A stretch of DNA of 64,000 nt from Winogradskyella schleiferi (GTDB taxonomy: Bacteria > Bacteroidota > Bacteroidia > Flavobacteriales > Flavobacteriaceae), in NCBI RefSeq assembly GCF_013394655.1, contig NZ_CP053351.1, positions 3,192,501 to 3,256,500 of the forward strand, read 5' to 3'. The notes under the pieces were generated by a model. That model searched no databases and was not told the DNA's origin. It saw only the letters and a program-made list of their open reading frames with translations. The position numbers were made by a program, and so were the translations under genes. Below, piece by piece: positions 1-9,400 of the stretch. Position 1 is the first letter of the stretch. Every line of letters starts with the position of its first letter.

Positions 1-19
1 TCTTTGTTTTATACATTTT

Positions 20-346
20 CTATAATTTATGATCTATGGCATATTGTTGATGGTACAGCGGTTCCAGCGACCAGATAAAGTCATTAGCTTCTTCCTGGTC
101 TGCATAGTGAATAGAACACAACTGCGACGTTCCATCGGTTTTAAAACACTCGTATCGATAGCATTGCACAGGATTATCTTCATTTGAAATATCAATGGTC
201 GTCCATCGCAGGATGAGTGTGTTTTTACGCTTTCGCGAAAGCATAATCTGAAAATCTGTACATCGTTCTTTACAAGCTTTATTGATCTCAATCGCTCTGT
301 CCATTATCTTGTGAATGACGCTTTGCTTTAAGGTTTTCTTATCCAT
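20..346 (-). CDS. hypothetical element protein, 108 aa
   Basis: I do not recognise this protein. It is small, basic at its N-terminus and rich in Cys, with no signal peptide or membrane segment. Its start overlaps the end of the upstream vWA-like gene by 8 bp, so the two are almost certainly co-transcribed and translationally coupled. The gene contains one copy of the dispersed GCTTTCGCGAAAGC palindrome (229-242), which encodes the LSRKR stretch. It is the last complete gene of the leftward train before the window edge. The reading frame is convincing, the function unknown. Confidence 0.7.
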   Translation of the reverse strand: MDKKTLKQSVIHKIMDRAIEINKACKERCTDFQIMLSRKRKNTLILRWTTIDISNEDNPVQCYRYECFKTDGTSQLCSIHYADQEEANDFIWSLEPLYHQQYAIDHKL

Positions 347-1352
347 TTGGCTGCAACTGATTTTTATAATTGGTAATGATTTGTGAGACCTCTTTTACTG
401 CCGAATCCATCGAATAACTTTGTTCAAAAACGAAGCCTTTAGGGTTTATCGCTTTCGCGAAAGCGGCACCCATACTAGCCGAAATAGTTCCCAAACCAGA
501 AGGAATCGTGAGACCGAAATAGTTACTCATCGTCACCAAAGATTTAAAACCACGAAACCTGAAATAACGTGGATCACTACTCATCAATAGCAATTGGTTT
601 TTATCCAGTTTATCCTGAAAGCGTTTTACGCGCACACAACCCATCGTGACCTGGTTATTGAAAGAAGTGCCCAACATCACATTCACTTCAACCGAAATGC
701 CACGCAGTTCCATAAACTCTACAAGCTCTGCACAGGCGAGACCTACATAAAGCAAATCGTTACCCTTTACGTGGGCATTTGCACCAGCCATAATGTACAA
801 TTGAAGCGATGGATACGACATTTGCTTGTCCTTGAAATAGGCAAATACACTCTTCACCGAAGTGAGCACTTTCTTGTTTCCTAACTCAATATTCATCTGA
901 CTTACAGAGGTGTTGAGTGGCGAAGTCGTATTAATAGGAAACTGTTGATACATTCCCATCGCAGCACGCTCGAAAGAGAACACGCCAAGACCACGATCAT
1001 TGTAAGCCATCTTTGGTTTTGGCATTACAGAATCGTTGATATACTGCAAATAATGTATGAGTTTCTCCTTGATTTTTGGCTGAATTTTAGCGACAAGTGA
1101 CATCCCTAAAAAGGTACGATGTTCGTTAAGCTCCTTAACTGTTTTAGGTGTTGGTGTGCCGTACCAATCCGTTCCACTTTGTAGCTGACTATCGGTACTT
1201 TCTTCAATAAAATTCCAACGCGACTGATTTGCAGATGATAGATTTTTAGTCTCATCATCTACAAAAGCATTGAAAGCAAAGACACTATCAAATAATAGAT
1301 AGTTGTATTTGCCATTAGGACTTTTAAGGGTATGTTGTTTTGGTGCGCTCAC
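339..1352 (-). CDS. vWA-like protein, possible partner of the MoxR-type ATPase
   Basis: This 337-aa soluble protein has no signal peptide. The middle of the protein (about residues 180-235) alternates hydrophobic strands and helices in the way of a von Willebrand A-like or Rossmann-like fold (LQLYIMAGANAHV followed by a long helix and VEVNVMLG). The classical DxSxS metal site is not obvious. MoxR-type AAA ATPases are typically encoded beside a vWA-domain partner, and such an ATPase lies upstream at 5307-6257, separated only by the inserted cassette. I suspect a member of a phage/plasmid vWA-like family (DUF7192-like), from memory and not confirmed. It carries a palindrome copy at 450-465 inside an AFAKA codon run. 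Confidence 0.65.
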   Translation of the reverse strand: MSAPKQHTLKSPNGKYNYLLFDSVFAFNAFVDDETKNLSSANQSRWNFIEESTDSQLQSGTDWYGTPTPKTVKELNEHRTFLGMSLVAKIQPKIKEKLIHYLQYINDSVMPKPKMAYNDRGLGVFSFERAAMGMYQQFPINTTSPLNTSVSQMNIELGNKKVLTSVKSVFAYFKDKQMSYPSLQLYIMAGANAHVKGNDLLYVGLACAELVEFMELRGISVEVNVMLGTSFNNQVTMGCVRVKRFQDKLDKNQLLLMSSDPRYFRFRGFKSLVTMSNYFGLTIPSGLGTISASMGAAFAKAINPKGFVFEQSYSMDSAVKEVSQIITNYKNQLQPNG

Positions 1353-1488
1353 GTATGCTCATAAAAGTAATTTTTGAGGTGGTGTGAGTTACGGTGTGGA
1401 ATTGTAGTTTGGGACGTGTAATGTCACAAAAATTTTAATACTTTTTTTTCAGGGAACCTATTCTCGTAACTTTACTGAAAAAACAATT

Positions 1489-1770
1489 ATGACAAAAATT
1501 CAATTTACACTTTACAAGAATTTATACGATTTAAAAAATAATGGACCAAGTTTTTACCATCAGTTCGATGTTGAAACTCTTCCTGAAGTAGATGGTTTCT
1601 TTAATTATAACAAAAGCATTTTTGAACTTATGGATGAGGAGGCTAAAGATACTTTCGAAAACTTTTATGGTTTAGAATTAGGTAGATATTATATCTACAG
1701 CTCTAAAGACTATACTGAAAAAAACAGTCCAATATCTTATATTTATTTTGCCGTCTTTGATGGAAAGTAG
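1489..1770 (+). CDS. small acidic protein of unknown function, 93 aa
   Basis: This is one of few rightward genes in the left arm. It is aromatic-rich and mildly acidic, with no recognised domain. A TAACTTTA box at 1467-1474 matches the Flavobacteriia TAnnTTTG promoter element in 7 of 8 positions and suggests its own promoter. It sits between the vWA-like gene and the decayed ATPase 3' end, so it may have arrived with the neighbouring two-gene cassette. Small acidic proteins in such positions can be DNA mimics or immunity proteins, but nothing in the sequence decides this. Confidence 0.55.
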   Translation: MTKIQFTLYKNLYDLKNNGPSFYHQFDVETLPEVDGFFNYNKSIFELMDEEAKDTFENFYGLELGRYYIYSSKDYTEKNSPISYIYFAVFDGK

Positions 1771-1782
1771 GATTTACCCAAC

Positions 1783-1866
1783 CTTCCTTTTAGACTAAAT
1801 AATAAAAAGTTTGTTTCATACCGCGACGTTTGTAAGAATTTAAAAGGTCATCAAGGTCTATTGATC
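1783..1866 (-). pseudogene. decayed 3' end of a MoxR-type ATPase gene
   Basis: Read leftward, this stretch encodes DLDDLLNSYKRRGMKQTF before drifting and stopping at 1790-1792. It matches the C-terminus of the intact ATPase gene at about 5317-5393 (NLEGFLNSYKSSGMKQAF), and the DNA is alignable along the whole stretch with scattered substitutions. No ATPase body precedes it: the 563-aa gene begins to end 13 bp away. It is therefore a direct repeat of the ATPase 3' end flanking the two-gene cassette, most simply a scar of the cassette's insertion. Confidence 0.8.
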
Positions 1867-1878
1867 TCGTTTTTATAT

Positions 1879-3570
1879 TTACTTGTTTTGATTTAATTCA
1901 TAACTTCTTTTAATAGGTAATCGCCAGAATGCAGGAAATGGTTGTGCCCTGAAGTGTCGACTTGCTAGATGCGGTAGGAAATTGAAACCTGTTTTATAAA
2001 CCTCAAAAGTCACTTCTTTTATAAATAAATCGATTTCTTCTATAATTTCTTTTTCGTAATCCTTCATATTTTCATAGAGCGTTATGGAGTGCTTTAGCTT
2101 TCCTTTTTGTGCGCTATAATTTGTTCTACAGAAACATTCCTCTGTGTCCTCTGTTGCAAACCATAGCTGAAGGTTGACTTTAGGAAAAGTGTCGTTTATC
2201 AGAGTTCTTACGTCTTGATAAAGTTGATCGTCATTTATCAAAAGTGCGTATTCCGCTATAATTGGCAGTATCATTGTAGAGTCCACTTCTGACAAATCAT
2301 CCCCATTATGAATATCTACAAGTTTATCAAAATTTGTTCTGAATAATGGGAAAAACTTATGCGTTTTGTAGCTATTATAAAAGCCAACAGTAACGTTGTT
2401 CATCCACTTTAGAGCCCATTTTGAATTTCCTGTTTGACACAACAATTGAAGTGCTAGTGAAATTTCGATAGAGTGTTCGTCATACTCTGGGTAATTTAAA
2501 GGCGGATTATTAAAAATAAAAGAGACCAAAGCATTCGAAATATTTATAGCGCTTTTAGAATAGATATCAACATTTTCTTTATTATTGAGTTGAGCATAAA
2601 AATTCCACTCTTGGATTTCGCCTAATCCAATTATGGAAATCAATCCTAATTCTTCCCAAGTATTTAAACTGTATTCTATACGATTTCTTCCATACCTATA
2701 AAGACTATGCTGTGTCTGGTAGTGATTAACTGTCTTATTGAAATAGAGAACTCCTATCTTTCTTTTTAATTGAAATAAAGTATAAAACTCAGCCTTTACA
2801 TAGTTCTTTTCGGTATGCTTATGTTTAGATATCCAATCCCAGGTTAACAGTAAAGATCTTTCACTGGCTATAAGGGCTGGTCTTAAGTTGTTGATGTCTT
2901 CTGACCACTTAAAGATAATGCCTGTGCACAATCTAACTAGTCGTAATCTCTTCAAGATTTTCTGTTTCTGCTTTTCAGGTTTGTTTAAAATCTCCTCAAT
3001 CAGCTGATAGAAATGAGTGTAATTATAATCCGGTAAATCAAGGAAAGCAAGTGTTTTTCTCAAATAAGATTGATATTCAGCAGGGAATAGTTTTTCATTA
3101 CTAAGATATTTATCTAGTTTACCAGCTAACTCTCCTGTTCCCCAGAATTCATAGCTTCTCTTCTTTTTAGTGTGCTCATCTACATAATTTTTCCAATTGA
3201 TTAGTACGCTTTGCATTATCTCTCCGTTGGTCGCTACTATGATTTTTATGGGTAGTTTTTTATACCTTTTATCCAGCATTGTGCGTATGTAAACATCTAT
3301 TACTTCATTTAGACTTTGTCTTACAGAATTTACACCACTATCCCAGTTAGAGCGTGTTAGATTTTTTTGTTTTACAACAAACAAAAACATTTTTTTCTTA
3401 CCATCATCGGGATCAATACCAACAGCTGCGATATCTACACCGTGTTGTCTACCTCTCTGAGGTATAGATATAGGTGTTATTTTCATTCCTACAAGTAGAT
3501 CTGTGATTAAGGTATCCAACTCGCCATCTTCTTTAAGAAGTGTAATGTATTCACTTAGTATAAATCTCAT
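1879..3570 (-). CDS. PD-(D/E)XK-like nuclease-fold protein with long helical C-terminus
   Basis: The first 100 residues of this 563-aa protein have the layout of a restriction-endonuclease-like (PD-(D/E)XK, Mrr-like) domain: helix, GVDI with Asp46, then the strand FLFVVK with Lys67. The acidic residue expected two positions before that lysine is Val65, so the site looks degenerate or atypical. About residues 150-180 (EFWGTGEL, LDKYLSN) resemble the segment after the core in restriction-like proteins. The remainder is alpha-helical and unrecognised. Its start overlaps the 527-aa gene by 4 bp (ATGA), so the two form a pair. It is visibly AT-richer than the flanking operon. A defence role is inferred from domain and context. 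Confidence 0.7.
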   Translation of the reverse strand: MRFILSEYITLLKEDGELDTLITDLLVGMKITPISIPQRGRQHGVDIAAVGIDPDDGKKKMFLFVVKQKNLTRSNWDSGVNSVRQSLNEVIDVYIRTMLDKRYKKLPIKIIVATNGEIMQSVLINWKNYVDEHTKKKRSYEFWGTGELAGKLDKYLSNEKLFPAEYQSYLRKTLAFLDLPDYNYTHFYQLIEEILNKPEKQKQKILKRLRLVRLCTGIIFKWSEDINNLRPALIASERSLLLTWDWISKHKHTEKNYVKAEFYTLFQLKRKIGVLYFNKTVNHYQTQHSLYRYGRNRIEYSLNTWEELGLISIIGLGEIQEWNFYAQLNNKENVDIYSKSAINISNALVSFIFNNPPLNYPEYDEHSIEISLALQLLCQTGNSKWALKWMNNVTVGFYNSYKTHKFFPLFRTNFDKLVDIHNGDDLSEVDSTMILPIIAEYALLINDDQLYQDVRTLINDTFPKVNLQLWFATEDTEECFCRTNYSAQKGKLKHSITLYENMKDYEKEIIEEIDLFIKEVTFEVYKTGFNFLPHLASRHFRAQPFPAFWRLPIKRSYELNQNK

Positions 3571-5150
3571 CTTCTTCTTATAAAATTTTGTCCTTCTAAT
3601 CGCAAAATACTTTGCGCAACAGGGTCAATGTATTCTCCACGAGGCAATTCTTCACTAACAGAGAATAATTTCGGTTCCATCTCTTGACTATACTGACCAT
3701 TGAATTTTCCGAATGCTTTTTTACCAGTTCTAAACTGAAGAGTAGTAACCATACTTAAAAATGAATTGTCGGTTTTGTCACTCTCATCGCGCATTTTATT
3801 CATTTTTTTATTCTGAATTTTATCCATATACCTAAGTCGCTCTGTAGATGGCTGAAATTCTTTAAGAATATCTAAGTCAGAATATGCTTTGTAATAGCGT
3901 TCACCTTCAGAAATAATATCTGAAATAATCTTTTTAAGTTTTCTGTCGGCACTTTTGTTTTGGTCTTTTAGATAATCAATAGTAGAGTAGTAATTAAAAA
4001 TCAGATAGTCTACAAATAATCTGCCTACAAGTTGAGTGATATCTTTATTTTGATATCTATACTTGAGTATAGAGAATAGCATAACTCTAGACACTTTTCT
4101 ATCATAAACATACCCCACAATTTTTTGAGTTATATATTCAATATCATTAACATTATATGTTGCTAATAATGATGGTGATAGTTCAAAAGTTGAATTACTA
4201 GCGAAGCTCATTTCTCGTATCACATTGAACATCGCTAGTTGATATTTGTGATTATCTTCGTTTAACCATTCCGTGATTAGGATTTGAAATTCTACTGGGT
4301 GTTGATCATATATTTTACTGAAGACAGATTCAAATACTTTTATCTTATTATAGTGGTCATCTTGAACAATCCATTGATTTATGTAGTTTTTGACAATAAC
4401 TAAGTTTTTGTCAACTAAATTACTGAGCATATAGCCGAACATACTATGATAGCCTAATTGGGAAGCATCAAATGTTACCAAAGAGTCTAAAATCGTTAAA
4501 TAAAATTCTTGCTCAGTATTAATATCTACGCTGTAGTGAATGATATCAATCAGATAACTTTTTATCTCCTTTTCCTCTCGTTTTGTAACTATTAGAACAT
4601 CACTATTGAGTTTCAAAAAGTGCTTCCTATGTACTCTATAAACGAAGAGAATAGCTGTTAATATTTCAATAGATCTACCTTCATTGATATACTTTGAAAA
4701 AGTATCAATTAGATATTCTTTTAAGTCTTCAAAACCAGATTTGTCTAATTCAAATCGAGCAACAGAAGAAATAGCTTGCACAATATTTATTTGTTCATCG
4801 CTTGCGATTAAGTCTTTTACTATTAAAATTGCTGAGTCTTTATCAGAAACAGATAATCCCGCAACAATATCACTGAGTAATTCGAGATTTTTTCCAGACT
4901 TAACAATAATGTTGTAAAAGTCATTTCCAAAAGATTTATTAGTGGAGGATACTCTTTCTATCCCTTTTTGAAATAAGTGCTTACTTTGATTTTCTTTTTG
5001 TAATCTAGCAGTCAATCTAGGTAATAAATCCAACAATTCAGTAATTGTAAATATTTCTATATTATTACAAAAATCATTATAACTTGACCAAAACCTTTCT
5101 ATTGGCTCTTCATTATTGATGTTGTTTAAAAATTGTTTTACTTCCTTCAT
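3567..5150 (-). CDS. all-helical partner protein of the candidate defence pair
   Basis: This is the first gene of the two-gene unit, 527 aa. It is almost entirely predicted alpha-helical with HEAT-like hydrophobic spacing, and has a charged C-terminal tail (about residues 450-527) containing a short Met/Lys/Asp-rich linker. No signal peptide, membrane segment or catalytic motif was seen. It is followed with a 4-bp overlap by the PD-(D/E)XK-like gene. AT-rich intergenic DNA (5151-5306) precedes it, so it probably has its own promoter and does not rely on the ATPase operon. I do not recognise the family. A scaffold or sensor role beside a nuclease-like protein is plausible, but is inference. 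Confidence 0.7.
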   Translation of the reverse strand: MKEVKQFLNNINNEEPIERFWSSYNDFCNNIEIFTITELLDLLPRLTARLQKENQSKHLFQKGIERVSSTNKSFGNDFYNIIVKSGKNLELLSDIVAGLSVSDKDSAILIVKDLIASDEQINIVQAISSVARFELDKSGFEDLKEYLIDTFSKYINEGRSIEILTAILFVYRVHRKHFLKLNSDVLIVTKREEKEIKSYLIDIIHYSVDINTEQEFYLTILDSLVTFDASQLGYHSMFGYMLSNLVDKNLVIVKNYINQWIVQDDHYNKIKVFESVFSKIYDQHPVEFQILITEWLNEDNHKYQLAMFNVIREMSFASNSTFELSPSLLATYNVNDIEYITQKIVGYVYDRKVSRVMLFSILKYRYQNKDITQLVGRLFVDYLIFNYYSTIDYLKDQNKSADRKLKKIISDIISEGERYYKAYSDLDILKEFQPSTERLRYMDKIQNKKMNKMRDESDKTDNSFLSMVTTLQFRTGKKAFGKFNGQYSQEMEPKLFSVSEELPRGEYIDPVAQSILRLEGQNFIRRR

Positions 5151-5306
5151 TTACAATCAACTATTTGATTGCAAAGAAACTTTTTAAATCGAGAATAAAA
5201 GAATTAAGCGCAATAAGTTATTTAGGAAATATTAAGAATTAAAAATATTTGTTGAAGAAGTACTTAGTTTTGTAAATCAATTTAATTAGATGAAGGTTGA
5301 TGTCCA

Positions 5307-6257
5307 TCATCCAATCCGCCTTTTAAACTCAACAATAAAAGCCTGCTTCATTCCGCTACTTTTATAAGAATTTAAAAAACCTTCAAGATTGATTTCCGTC
5401 TTAATGTGTTCTGCTTTTTCCTTCGTCATAGCTATGAAGTAGCTGTGTAGAGAATCCTTTAGGGTTTTACCGTTGGGCATCTTTCGATAGGTCTTGCCAA
5501 ACTCATCTTTCATTCCAGTTTCTCGCTTCATTTCAAGCTCGTAGGCACGTTCAAAGTTGAGCATTGTACGAAGTGTCATAATGTCTTCAGTATCGTCATC
5601 GCCAGCTTCTTTTCCTTCATATTTCAAAATAGATTTACGAATAGTCAAACAGATATCCACTACAGCTGGATAAACGAGTTGGCGCTCCAAGGTTTCATTA
5701 AAACCTATACGGTAAATACAACCACTAAAACGATCCAATAAGGACGCATCTTGCTTATTGTTTCCAACATAGTTTCCGCTTGCACCTTTACCAATAACGT
5801 TACCAGTAGCAATACAACCAAAGTTTCTATGTTTTTTGATTGGCTCATTATTTCCATTAAAAATGATAGCATCTTCACGAGCGCTTTTTGCTAACGCATC
5901 GTTTAATAATCCTGCGGTATTGGCATCCAGCTTTGGCATTTCGTCCAGGATTAAAACCTTGCCATCACGCCAAGCTTCAATAAGCGCACCTTCTTTGTAA
6001 CCAGAAATAGTCTGTCCACCTTTAATGTCAATAGGCGATGTCCATTGATTGCAGTTCACAATAGTAAATGGCAATTCTTGCCCATCGTTTTCTGCGCGAC
6101 CTTTTATAGCGTAAGCGACCTTTTCTCCAATGGTTGTTTTTCCTGTTCCGGCGCTTCCTACCAAATACGGATTATTTCCAACGCTTAAATCATCCATAAT
6201 TTTCATAAACTGCGGAATCTGCTGTACTTCTGGTATGTCTAATTTTCTGTTGTTCAT
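5307..6257 (-). CDS. MoxR/CbbQ-type AAA+ ATPase
   Basis: This 316-aa AAA+ ATPase has Walker A GSAGTGKTT (residues 34-42), Walker B VLILDE (101-106), a sensor-1 strand ending in ATGN (about 150-153) and a candidate arginine finger in LLDRFSG (173-179). The layout is that of the AAA_5/MoxR-CbbQ group, chaperone-like ATPases that usually act with a vWA partner to remodel a target protein. It lies 2 bp downstream of a 70-aa gene and behind the large helicase, so it belongs to the same operon. A diverged second copy of its 3' end lies at 1783-1866 on the far side of the inserted cassette. Confidence 0.88.
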   Translation of the reverse strand: MNNRKLDIPEVQQIPQFMKIMDDLSVGNNPYLVGSAGTGKTTIGEKVAYAIKGRAENDGQELPFTIVNCNQWTSPIDIKGGQTISGYKEGALIEAWRDGKVLILDEMPKLDANTAGLLNDALAKSAREDAIIFNGNNEPIKKHRNFGCIATGNVIGKGASGNYVGNNKQDASLLDRFSGCIYRIGFNETLERQLVYPAVVDICLTIRKSILKYEGKEAGDDDTEDIMTLRTMLNFERAYELEMKRETGMKDEFGKTYRKMPNGKTLKDSLHSYFIAMTKEKAEHIKTEINLEGFLNSYKSSGMKQAFIVEFKRRIG

Positions 6258-6259
6258 TC

Positions 6260-6472
6260 TTAATTTCTTTTTGCTTTTTTGAATAGCTTGTCAGCAGCTT
6301 CGTTAGCTTCTTTTTTGGTTGAGTAAATACTATCGATTACATCTGCATCCATACCACGCCTAAATTTATTTTTGAGTTCTTGCATAGTTGTAGGTTGACC
6401 ATCAAATATGGATTTTCGAGTTCGATAGAATGGCGTGTACACGATGTACATTTTATTGGGATTGACTTTCAT
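6260..6472 (-). CDS. small basic hypothetical protein, 70 aa
   Basis: A lysine- and arginine-rich soluble protein without a recognised domain, sitting exactly between the helicase stop and the ATPase start (gaps of 0 and 2 bp). The tight packing on both sides makes it a real, co-expressed gene. It may be an accessory subunit of the ATPase or helicase, but nothing beyond position supports this. Confidence 0.65.
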   Translation of the reverse strand: MKVNPNKMYIVYTPFYRTRKSIFDGQPTTMQELKNKFRRGMDADVIDSIYSTKKEANEAADKLFKKAKRN

Positions 6473-9400
6473 CTATTTCAAAGCAATTTGTAGTTGGTTA
6501 ATTAGTTCATCGATAGATGCTATTTGAGCAATCGTATCCTCATAAAAGACACGTCCTAAATCTAGAGCAGTGTACTTTCCAAATACAAATTCTGCATTAC
6601 CATCTTCGTGTAGGTTATTCAAAATAAAATAACCCATTGCCTCAATCGCTTCGTGTAATGGCAAGTCTCTTACTTCTTCAATAATGGCATTAAAATCATC
6701 TTTAATTTCTGTCTGGAGGATAGTCGTTTTCCAATCTTGGTAAGGTTCTTCAACGTTCTTAAAAATGGGAATCAGCGAGTAATTGTATTTCTCCTTGTCA
6801 GTAAGTGGGCGATTGTAAATCACAAGACCAAATTCGTAATCTGCAGTTGGTTCTTCATAGCTTACAAAACCAATGGTGGGATTACTTCCTTGGCCATAAG
6901 CACGTCCTAATTGATACTTAAAATTTCCTTTTTTCTGTTTGGTCTGTGCTTTCCAATCGGTTTCATTTTCAATTTCCCAATCTTCGAGTTCACGAGCTTT
7001 GCCCATATACTGCACTTGAAAAGCATCCAATCGATTTAGAAACGGTTGCAGGTTTTCCAAATGCAATGCGCCAGTCATATCGCCAGCATTTTGTACAAAG
7101 TCTGGCAATTCATCTTGTGATTGACCAGATTCTCGTCTTAATAACGAACGTAGTTTTTCGTCAATTACCGCTGGGTATAAATCCTTTTTGTCTAAATAGA
7201 CTTGATAATAATTATCACTTATTCGCTTTGCTCGAAAACTTAACTTGTGATCTGCAAAGAAGTCATCTAAATCCAATTTGCTAATTATTGGATACGCTTC
7301 AGAAACTGGAAGCAATGCCGAATCTGCCTCGCCTTCTTTGCCAAAGTCTCTATGCAATAGGATTCCATTTTTGATGGTACCTTCTTTGGTATTGTACTTA
7401 ATCAGTTTGTTTTGAGTACCAATCTGACCTGAAGCACCTACGATATTCTCTGTCAAAATGTGACGACGTTCGCGTTTTGAAGAAGCCTTTTTAATCAGCT
7501 CGTTCCATTCCAAATTAACCATTTGTATGTCGACATCGGTAATGCCACGACTCTCTGTAAATACCTGGCTAATGAAACTCTGCTCGGCAGGCTGTAAACT
7601 GTATGTTAAAATCTTACGGGAATCTGTAACACCAAATTTTAAACTGATATTACTCAACGTATATGGGTTCTTACCAGATTTCCCGACGCTCACACCCAAG
7701 AAGATTCCCCAAGATGGTTTTATGGTCGTACCAATAAACGGAACACGAATCACATCGCCAATATTCCACATATTGGTATAGCGTAAAATGATGCTTTGAA
7801 TGTTTTCTAATCCAGCGATATAAGTAGCGAGCTGTGAAGTCTTTTGATTGATAAGCGCTTCCAACTTGTTCCAGTCCGATAGAATCTTTTCGTTCTCTTC
7901 TTCGGTTTCTCCGCTGCCTCTTTGTGGTAATACTTCCCGATCTTCTTTTAATTTTTCTATGACCTTAAAACGTTTTGCTTTTCGGTCTTCTAAAAGTTTA
8001 GGATAAGCTTCATTGATTTGATCTTCTAATTTCAAACGCACTTGAACTGGTTTTTCTCCATCAAGCGCATCTTGAATGCGCTGATCAATATCTTGTTTGG
8101 TAAATGGTCGTTTTAGGTTATTTACTATAGTAATATCCCGTACCGTATCTTTACCAAATGGTGTGCGACCACCTTGACCTTTTTGAAACAGGAAACGCTT
8201 TTTTACTTCGGCATCGAGTGGTAAAAATTCAGTTTCCAGATCATACGTGCCTTGCTGTTTTTCTAATTTGATTTGATGGTCGTATCGTTCTAATAAATCA
8301 TCGTACAACGCGTCTTGATCTTCCACTTTAAGTAATCCAGCTCTTCCAGTTAATTGACGGATAGCACCTTCTTTAAAACCATTACGTTCATAAGAAATGA
8401 AGCCTCGTTTATCGGTTTTCTTTTGATATGTTGGATAACCCAATTGTTCCATCATCTCTTGGTTTTCATCTACCCAATTCCACGCTGCGATGTCACCATA
8501 TTTGTTTAGGAAGTCGGCACTTTTTAAAGTATCATCATTTGTCTTTTGCGAGCCTGTGGTATTAGCATCCAGCGATTTTAATTTTGCTTTAAGCATCGTC
8601 ATTAAACGCTTTTCGGTCGGAATGTCACTTGTGATGTAATAATACTCTGGCAAGTTCACTTGACCAGTACGATTGATGCGTCCCCTTTTCTGAACTTCAG
8701 TATTTATATCCAGCTCGAACTGATGTACGATCATCGCTCGCTGGCGTTGGTCTTTAAAATCTTTACTCGCGTGCGCAGAAGATCCTGTACTACCACTTTG
8801 ATTAATAAGCAGCACATCATAATCGCCACTATTAAACATTCTAAAAGAGCGTTCTGTATTGCTACGAAAAGATTCTACAACCGCTTCATCATCAGTTAAA
8901 TCAATACGTTGATTACGACCTGTTACTTCGGCTACTTTGAAATACATATCAGAATGACCGCCTAAATGTTTGGGCTTCTTTTCAGTCTGCAGTAAATGAA
9001 TCAACTCGTCAATGGGCGAAATAGATAGTCCAGAGCTTTCTAATAACATTCGTTTTTTGATGTCGTTGTATTTCTCAATCCCATTCTGAGGCAATTCCTC
9101 TAACTGAATACGTTCTCTGGTTTTTTCGCCATCAATCGCCACATAATTGTAGTTAAATATTCCATCGAGTCCTTTGACTAAAGTTCTAACAAAGTCCATT
9201 TGTTCATTTGGAATCACATCGCCACTTACCAAATTCAAATCTTTCAAGAATGCACCCATTGTGGACTTAAATGCAATGACTACTTTCTTGTCTTCCTTCA
9301 GTAATTTGATGGTGTGCGCTACCACATCTTTGACTTTCAATGCAAATAGCATTTGGTCAATGATGTTGAACACACGAGAAAAGTATGGCGATTGTTTTAC

